Shown piece after piece: positions 1 to 7,000 of a DNA stretch of 8,788 nt; the first letter of the stretch is position 1; every line of letters starts with the position of its first letter. The stretch covers positions 235 through 9,022 of the forward strand of contig DIUB01000100.1 in NCBI GenBank assembly GCA_002422265.1. The letters are read 5' to 3'. Under the pieces are notes generated by a model. It was not told the DNA's origin and searched no databases. It saw nothing but the letters and a program-made list of their open reading frames with translations. A program made the translations under genes and the position numbers. The stretch is from Geobacter sp. UBA6169. Lineage in GTDB: Bacteria > Desulfobacterota > Desulfuromonadia > Geobacterales > Pseudopelobacteraceae.

Positions 1-865
1 CCAGCACTTTAAGGATCATGCTCTGATGGGCAGAACCGACCTGGTGGCAGATCACCCGGTCGATCATGGCTGGGGTCCAACCCACATTGGGCAGGAACGA
101 CTCCCAGGTGCGCTTGCCCAGCTCAACACCGTGGTTCATGACATTGACCCCGTCGGTGGCCATGGACTGCTGGTAGCCACCTTTGCCGTCCGGCCCCACA
201 CCCCACAGGCAGAGGTTGTGGTGACGCGGTTCAGCCTTGGTGGTGCCCCCCAGCAGGCGGTGCAGGTTACGCTTGCCGAATGAACCGTCGGTCAGCAGCA
301 CAGCCACGGCGCCGGAACCTCCGGTCAGGGTGGCCAGGGAGTTGGCAAAGAACTGCATATTACGCTCTTCCAGCATTCTGGCGATCATCACCTCATTGAT
401 CTCACGGGCTGATTCGCAGGAGACCACCAGACCTGCCCTGATCTGACCCAGCTCGATCCGGTTGGCCACATCCAGGATACCGTTCAATACACCCAGACAG
501 GCGTTGGACAGGTCAAAGATCGCCACATCGCCGCTGATACCCAGGCCGTCAGCAACCCTGCAGGCTGTGGCTGGTTCAAACTGCTCGCGGCAGACCCCGG
601 TGTAGAGCAGGGCGCCGATATCCGAGGCAGCAACGCCGCTGTTCAGGAGCGCCTTGCGGGCCGCCATGATGGCGCCATGGGAGAGCGGATAGCCCGGCTC
701 CCACCAGCGCCGCTCGCGGATGCCGGTCAGAGCCTGCAACTGACCCGGCGCTATCCGCAGTTCGCGGTACAGCGGCTGCAGCCGCGCTTCAAGATCACTG
801 CTTGAAACAACCACCGGCGCCAGTTCGTACTCCAGCGCCTCAATAAAGACTTTATTGAACTTCAT
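1..865 (-). CDS. oleA: OleA, head-to-head acyl condensing enzyme (3-oxoacyl-ACP synthase III family), 3' part cut by the window edge
   Basis: A reading frame of 288 codons starts at the ATG at 865-863 and runs off the left edge, so the C-terminus is missing (OleA proteins are usually about 340-350 residues). It begins MKFNKVFIEALEYELAP. The thiolase-fold landmarks are visible: Cys123 in DLSNACLGVLNG is the nucleophile, His274 in VICHQVGSAH is the catalytic histidine, and Glu97 in CREQFEPATA sits 26 residues before the Cys, the same spacing as the Glu117/Cys143 pair of Xanthomonas OleA. That Glu separates OleA from ordinary FabH. The catalytic Asn would lie beyond the edge. OleA carries out a non-decarboxylative Claisen condensation of two acyl-CoA (or acyl-ACP) chains to a beta-keto acid, which OleB, OleC and OleD convert to a long olefin in the cytoplasm. 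It follows the Pfa synthase gene on the same strand, so polyunsaturated chains are the likely substrates (inference). Automated annotation may call it 3-oxoacyl-ACP synthase III. Confidence 0.93.
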   Translation of the reverse strand, partial: MKFNKVFIEALEYELAPVVVSSSDLEARLQPLYRELRIAPGQLQALTGIRERRWWEPGYPLSHGAIMAARKALLNSGVAASDIGALLYTGVCREQFEPATACRVADGLGISGDVAIFDLSNACLGVLNGILDVANRIELGQIRAGLVVSCESAREINEVMIARMLEERNMQFFANSLATLTGGSGAVAVLLTDGSFGKRNLHRLLGGTTKAEPRHHNLCLWGVGPDGKGGYQQSMATDGVNVMNHGVELGKRTWESFLPNVGWTPAMIDRVICHQVGSAHQSMILKVL

Positions 866-871
866 TTAGAT

Positions 872-879
872 TTTCCTTG
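872..879 (-). promoter_or_regulatory. Ribosome binding site of oleA
   Basis: On the minus strand AAGGAAAA lies about six bases upstream of the ATG at 865. It is a good purine-rich Shine-Dalgarno sequence and supports this start for OleA. oleA therefore has its own initiation signal, unlike the 2313-codon gene upstream, which appears to depend on coupling. Confidence 0.7.
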
Positions 880-902
880 TTTTGATAAAAACCATGATAA
901 TG

Positions 903-1032
903 GAACGCTGATTACGCAGATTGTGCAGATACACGCGGATCAATATCTACATTTTAGCTCAGAATTCATTTTGCATTTTTTAGGGTTGAGATTTATCTGC
1001 TCAAATCCGCCAGATCCGTGTCATCCGCGTTC
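903..1032 (-). repeat. Imperfect inverted repeat of GCGGAT-like units filling the pfaC-oleA gap
   Basis: The 166 bp between the two genes hold two roughly 42-base arms, 903-944 and 991-1032, in inverted orientation. Aligned without gaps they match at about two thirds of positions. Several of the differences become G-U pairs in RNA. Each arm is a run of 9-10-base units: on the minus strand the upstream arm reads AACGCGGAT, GACACGGAT, CTGGCGGAT, TTGAGCAGAT, and the downstream arm is the complement of such units. The arm starts within the stop codon of the upstream gene. The roughly 46-base loop (945-990) is AT-rich. Similar GCGGAT-unit intergenic elements are seen in several phyla (from memory). 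It could act as an attenuator or processing site between pfaC and oleA, or simply be a decayed selfish repeat. No convincing promoter was found here. Confidence 0.65.
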
Positions 1033-4000
1033 TATTCATCTGTCATCTGCACTGTAAAATCAATCATCTGGTAAATCAGCTTATCATCCACGGACAGGAA
1101 TCCGCTAGCAGTCAAGAGACGTTGCTGATCATCAACCGCTGTGACCCAGGCGGTCACAGTCACGGTCCGGTTGGTCGGCACCACCTGGCCACGGTAGAGC
1201 CAGCAATGTTTCCTGTTCAGGGCAGTACAGGCCAGGATCTGCCCATCCTGCCAGCCCCAGCGCTCAACAGCTGCAAACTTGAGCAGTTGCAGGAACGATT
1301 CAAGTCCCAGGGAGCCGGGGGTTACCGGGTCTTCATAGAAATGGGCCTTGAAGAACCATTCATCAGGATCCACCTGCTTGGTGCCCCGCAGGTATCCCAG
1401 GCCGTTCGGACCGCCATCAGCAACACAGCAGTCAATCCGGTCGATCATCCGCAGCATGCTGTCCGGGAACGGTGCAGTCGCGGGATATTCCAGGCTGCGT
1501 CCGCGAGCCTCTTCATCCGCTGTGGGCTGATATGGTTGGGCATCACGGATACCGATCTGGTTGGCCAGTGCCTCTTTGGAGAAGAAGCCGAACATGGTCT
1601 GACCTTCGTAGATCATCCCCTGCTGATCAGTCACACTGAAGTCAAACTCCTGGATGATCATGCCGCCGCTGGTGGCTACCTTGGTCAGCTTGGCAGCGCA
1701 GGTCAGGGTGCCGTTGTCAGGCATAATCGGCCGGTACTGGACAGCGCTGCCCCCCAGGTTGCGGAAGGAGATATCTGTGGGCGCGGTCAGGGCTGAGCCC
1801 ACATAGGCTGCCAGCCAGCCGCAGGGCTGCAGGGCTGCCTCCAGCAGGACGCAGAACGGCATGCGTGGCTGGCGCTCAACGCCAAAGAACCAGTGGTCAG
1901 GCTGCAGGTCAAACTGGGCCTCGGCTGCGGCACCGGCCTTCATCTGCCATGGCTCACCGGTCACACTGGTGACCCGATCCATAAACTGGAACGGCGGGCC
2001 GGGCAGACGGGCGATCTTGCGCTCATGGTCAAAGATCCGGTAAGGCTCTCCAAAACCTTCTGACGGCTTCCCGTTGCTGTAGGCAAGAATCTGCTCTTTG
2101 GTGTACACAGCAGGTTTGATGTAGCTGGCCGGCTGATTGCTACGTCCCTGCCAGAGCTGTTCAAGCTGTTGCCGGTTAGTGCCGGAGAGGCGGCAGGACA
2201 TGTTACTGATCTCAACAATCGGTTTGCCATCGGCATACATCAGGGCATCCACCAGCACGTACGGCTCGGGCCGGTAGCCGATCTCACGGATGGTGACCTC
2301 ATAGGTCACTACTTTGGTCGTCTCCAGCACCTGCCCGCGGCAGCAGAGCTTGCTGGCAATACCCGGCACCGGCTCCCAGGCTGCCTTGCCATCCTCTGCC
2401 ACCCAGCCGATCCGCAAAAGCCAAATCCGCAGGGTATGCATGCAGCATTCGTACATCAGAGTGCCGGGCATGACCCGGTCATCCACAAAGTGGCAGGTGA
2501 TGAACCAGTCGTCAGGATGGATGTCAGCCTCGGCCCGGATCATTCCCTGACCATAGCGGCCGCCATTCGGGATGATCTCGCTGACCCGGTGCACCAGCCG
2601 CATCCTGCCACCGGGAATGGTCAGCGGGCGCTTGAGATTCAGGCCGCTGAACAGAGGGCCAAAGCAGCCGGCTAGATCTCCCTGACGCAGGCGGTCAAGC
2701 TGTTCTGTGGTGTATCCTTCCCGTTTGAGCGGCACCAGATCCTGCCAGTCAGCAGGTCTTACGCCGGTTGTCGGACGTGGATCAACCAGCGGACGGACAA
2801 TCCCCTTGCCGGCCTCAAGATCCTGGGCTGTAAAGAAACCGGCGCAGCCGTCCCGCATGGAGAGCAGCGGCTCGCCACCCACAGTTGCCTCAAAGTGGAA
2901 ACGGAACAGCCAGGTATCCCCCTGGCGGAAGAACCGCTCGATCCGGATATCGTAGTTAATGGTTTCCCCTGGGCCGGGCAGGCCGCGATGGAAGGTGACC
3001 ACCGCATCCAGCAGGCGGTAGACCGCAAGTCCTTTGGTGATGAAGTCAATCCCCAGGTAACCGGAAAGGAACAGATCGGCCTGACCAGCCTCCACCGCAA
3101 TACAGGTGGGGATCCGGTTGCCATCCAGGTACCAGGCATGGGGGAAGATGTCATGCTCGGTGATCACCCGGCCATTGGTCATGGAACAGGGCTCACCCTC
3201 CACTCTTATGATCCGGTCAACCAGCATCAGCGGCTCATCCGGCAGTCGGACCCGGGTGGGGAAGCTGTCTACCTCGCTGAACATCGGCCCCAGCATCCTG
3301 TTGACCCTGCCGATTGCAAACTCCATGCACATTTCACGGTTGAAGGCAACATTGCGACTTGGCTCAGGGTACCCTTCGACTACGCTCAGGGTACGGGTGG
3401 TGGGTGTCGTATTAGTTGGCTTGGTGAGTGAAGCCGCTGGGTTGGTGAGCGGAGCCGAACCACCCAACGCCTGCTGCAGACCGGCCTGCAGGCTTAATGC
3501 CTGGGCCATGGACTGGGTCAACTGGGTGCTGAACGAGAGGAATGCCTCATGGGCTGCTATGCTGGCAGTCTGAGCCTGGCTGAACTGCTGCAACAGTTCG
3601 GTGTTAGAGAGTGGGTCTGCCTCAGGCAGCTTGTTTGTCGGACTGGTCTGACTCGCCTGAAGTTTTGGAACAACAAAGCGCTTTCCCCCCAGTAGCAGTT
3701 GCAGCAGATGATTGCTGCTGGTTGCGCTGGAAGCCAGAGGCTGGGCCATACAGAGCGGCGACAGATCCAGGGGAATCCGTTCCGCCACCAGACTTCCCAG
3801 CAGGCGCAGCAGGTTCAGCACCTGATCCTGACTGTTAAAACAGGCTGAACGTGCCAGGTGGGGGCGTCCTTCAAGAATTCGGGAGATCATCCTGCTGCAT
3901 GAGTTGCCCGGCCCCATCTCCAGGAACAGACGCACACCGTCCTGGTAGGCAGCCTCAATGGTGGCGGGATAGTCTATGCCGTGCAATGCCTGCTCCAGAA

Positions 4001-7000
4001 TGGTCTGGGCACAGCTCTCACGGGTCGGTTCAAACTGCGCGCCACGGGCGCCGCTGTAGAAACGCAAGCCAGCAGGGGGATGGGTCTCGAACAGGTGCAG
4101 GTCATGGTAGGCCTGGCTGACCGGCCGTGCTGCCTCGCAATGTACCGTGGTAACGCCGTACAGCGGGAAGAAATGGGCGTTCAACTGCCTGACCAGGTGG
4201 GCCACCTGTTGACTGTCGCCGCCGATCACGCACTCATCCGGGGTATTGATGATCAGCAGATAGACACGGAAAGGCAGGGGCCAGGGGCAAGGGGCAAGGG
4301 GCACGTCAAAACCTGACTGCATCTCCTTAATGGCCTGTCTTACCTTGTCAGCCGGTGCCATCACCACTCCCAGAGACCAGGAGACCTGCTGGTCATCCGG
4401 CAGTCCCCAGGCGCTGCGGGCAGACCTGCATTCACCGGCCAGATCATGGGTAAACAGGGTAGAGTCCTGCATCCGCTGGTACATCAGATCCCGTTCATGC
4501 CAGGTGCGGCTGGAGAACAGTACAGCAGACTCTCCCAGGCTGTAGCCGATCAAAGCGGTAGGGCTCAGGCCAAAGCTGCGTACCAGATCACTGACTGCGC
4601 AGCCGGTGGCCACCTGACCAAAGATCACAGCCCGGTGGTTGTCGTTGAGTTGATCCAGTGGGGTATCTGCCCAGAACAGATCCGGCTGAAACTGTTCCTT
4701 GAGCTTCAGGTTCTCGCTATCCTGACGGCGCAGGATGCCCGGCCAGCAGGCCAGCAGTTCACGGGCCATATCCGGGTAATGGTTGCCGGATCCGGGGAAT
4801 ACAAAGGCTACCTCTCCTGACTCTGCCAGGGGAGAGCTGGTATAGAACAGGCGATCCCGCAGGTTGAGCGGCAGGTCAGCAGGGATGCCTCCCTGACGCA
4901 GTGTCTGACGTCCCTGTTCGATCAACGCCTCCAGCTGTTCGCTGTCTGCAGCAATCAGCGCCATGCCGAACGGTTGGGTGGTCTCTTTGGTGATCCTGCT
5001 GCAGTACTCTGCTGCCAGACCTGCCAGATTGCTGCCTGCCGCCCGTAGCCGCTGTTGCAGCAGATCCAGCTCTGCCGAGAGTTCTGACTGTGAGTTGGCC
5101 ACCAACGGGAACAGCAGTTCAGTGCAGGCGCCCAGCGGTGCACGACGTTCAGCTTCAGCCTGGGCTGGCTGTGGGCCGTCCCAGCCTTCCAGCAGCACCT
5201 GGGAGCAGGAACCATCTACACCGCAGGAGGCAACCAGTGCACGACGCGGCCCATCCTCCCGGTTACGCAGCCAGTAGCGGGAATTGGGGGCCAGCTTCAG
5301 AGTGCTGTTGGTAAAGGCAGGCAGCGGGTTTGCAGCCGGACTGCCGGTGGGGATGATCTCGTGGTACAGGCAGAGCAGGGTCTGAAGCAGAGAGGCTAAA
5401 CCACTGGCTGCGCCGGTATGTCCCAGACGTGCTGCTGCGCTGGAAACAAATATATTTGGGGTACACGTATCAAGTACATGTCCCCCAAATACGTGCTGTA
5501 AAGCTTCAGCCTCTGCCTGATCCTGCTGCAGGACACCGGCTGCTGCAGTCCCCACCATGCTGATGGTGGATGCTGGAACTGCTGCCGTTTGCATGGCAGT
5601 TTCCATGGTTCTGACATAGGCTTCAGTCCTGTTATTCGGGGTACACGTATCAAGTACATGTCCCCCGAATAACCCGTTACCGGAACTGACCGAACGGATC
5701 ACACCATAGATACGGTTATTGTCCTTTTCAGCATCGGAGAGGCGCTTCAGCACCAGGGCGCAGGCCCCTTCACCGATCAGTATGCCGTCTGCCTGCTGGT
5801 CAAACACCAGTGCAGTGCCCTGTGTAGAACCGGGGAGAACCTGCTGCTGTCCCAGCACTGCCCGCAGGTCACCAGCCAGGTCAACTGCACCGACTACTGC
5901 CTGGTCAAGTTCCAGGTTTTGCAATAGCCGTACGGCGGTTTCCAGAGCGCGGATACCGGAGCTGTCTTCACTGGAGATGGTGAAGCTGGGGCCGCCGATC
6001 CTGAATTCACGGGCGATCCGGCTGGCAACTATATTCCCCAGGCTGCCCATGGTGCGGTTGGCGTTCAGGCTAGGGGAAATGCTGTCACGCAGTCGGGCGG
6101 TCCAGTCAGCCAGTTCTGTCTCGCTCAGCTGTTTACCCAGCTTGACCGCCCACCCTTTGGCCTGTTGCGGCATTGGCCAGCGCAGGGAAAATCCGGTACT
6201 GTTCAGGTCATAGGCTATGCCGATCAAGGTGCCGGTGCGCAGGTTGTCATGCTGATCAAGACCGGCATCCTGCAGGGCATTGGCAGCGGTCTGCAGCATC
6301 AGCAGTTGCTGTGGCTGCATCTCCTCCATCTCTTTGGGGGGAATACGGAAACGGTTGGGGCTGACCTGCAGTTCACCAAGATACCAGCCGTTGTAGCTGC
6401 TGTTGTCCAATCCCTGCTGTTTGAACCAGCTGCGCTCCTGGACAGACCACCACTGTTTGGGGACAGTTGGCTGATGGTCGTTATGGTCGGAAAGGAGCCG
6501 CTGCTGCACAGCCTGCAGCCCCTGCCAGGGGCCAAAGGAGGCATCAAGGCCGACGATGGAGATCGGTACGGCTGTTTGCCCTTCGACGCTGGGTTCGACT
6601 CCGCTCACCCTGCAGCTCAGGGCGCAGTTTACATTTTGGTTGGTGAGCGGAGTCGAACCAAGCCATTCCTCCAGCAGCAGGTGAGCGTTGATGCCGCCAA
6701 AGCCGAAGGCGCTGATGGCAGCCCGCCGGGGCGTCTGCTGGTTTCTGCGCTGCCACGGCTCTGACGTTGTCAGAACCCGGAACGGGCTCTGCTCAAGCTG
6801 CATACCTGGCTGCGGCCTGCTGAAACCGGCTGTGGGGGGCAGGGTGTCATGCTGCAGAGCCAGCAGCACCTTGGCAAGGGCTGCGGCACCAGCGGCTGTC
6901 AGCAGATGACCGATGTTGGACTTGACCGAGCCGATCACGCACTGCTGCCTGGGCTCGGTTCCGTTCCAGAGTTCCTTCAGACTGGCCACCTCAACCGCAT

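Noticed and set aside
940..1005. Possible promoter for oleA in the AT-rich loop (TTGAGC followed by TAAAAA or TAAAAT)
   Set aside because: The -35/-10 matches are weak and fall within the repeat element. AT-richness alone gives such matches, so it is not listed as a feature.
903..1032. Possible short CRISPR-like array from the repeated GCGGAT units
   Set aside because: The units are only 9-10 bases, degenerate and contiguous without unique spacers, and they are arranged as inverted arms rather than as direct repeats.
1122..1796. 224-codon open frame on the plus strand
   Set aside because: It lies wholly antisense to the last DH domains of pfaC and shows no recognisable motif. It is explained by GC-rich codon bias opposite a long gene.
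2169..2675. 168-codon plus-strand open frame
   Set aside because: It is antisense to the first DH didomain, which carries clear FabA-like motifs on the other strand. No domain or ribosome binding site supports it.
5453..5673. The repeated hairpins as a sign of a pseudogene or assembly error
   Set aside because: The frame is open through both copies and downstream domains keep their catalytic residues. The copies also differ in their outer arms by a paired change, which a simple assembly duplication would not create.
6165..6764. 199-codon plus-strand open frame
   Set aside because: It is antisense to KS/CLF coding sequence with strong homology signals. The composition looks like a shadow frame.
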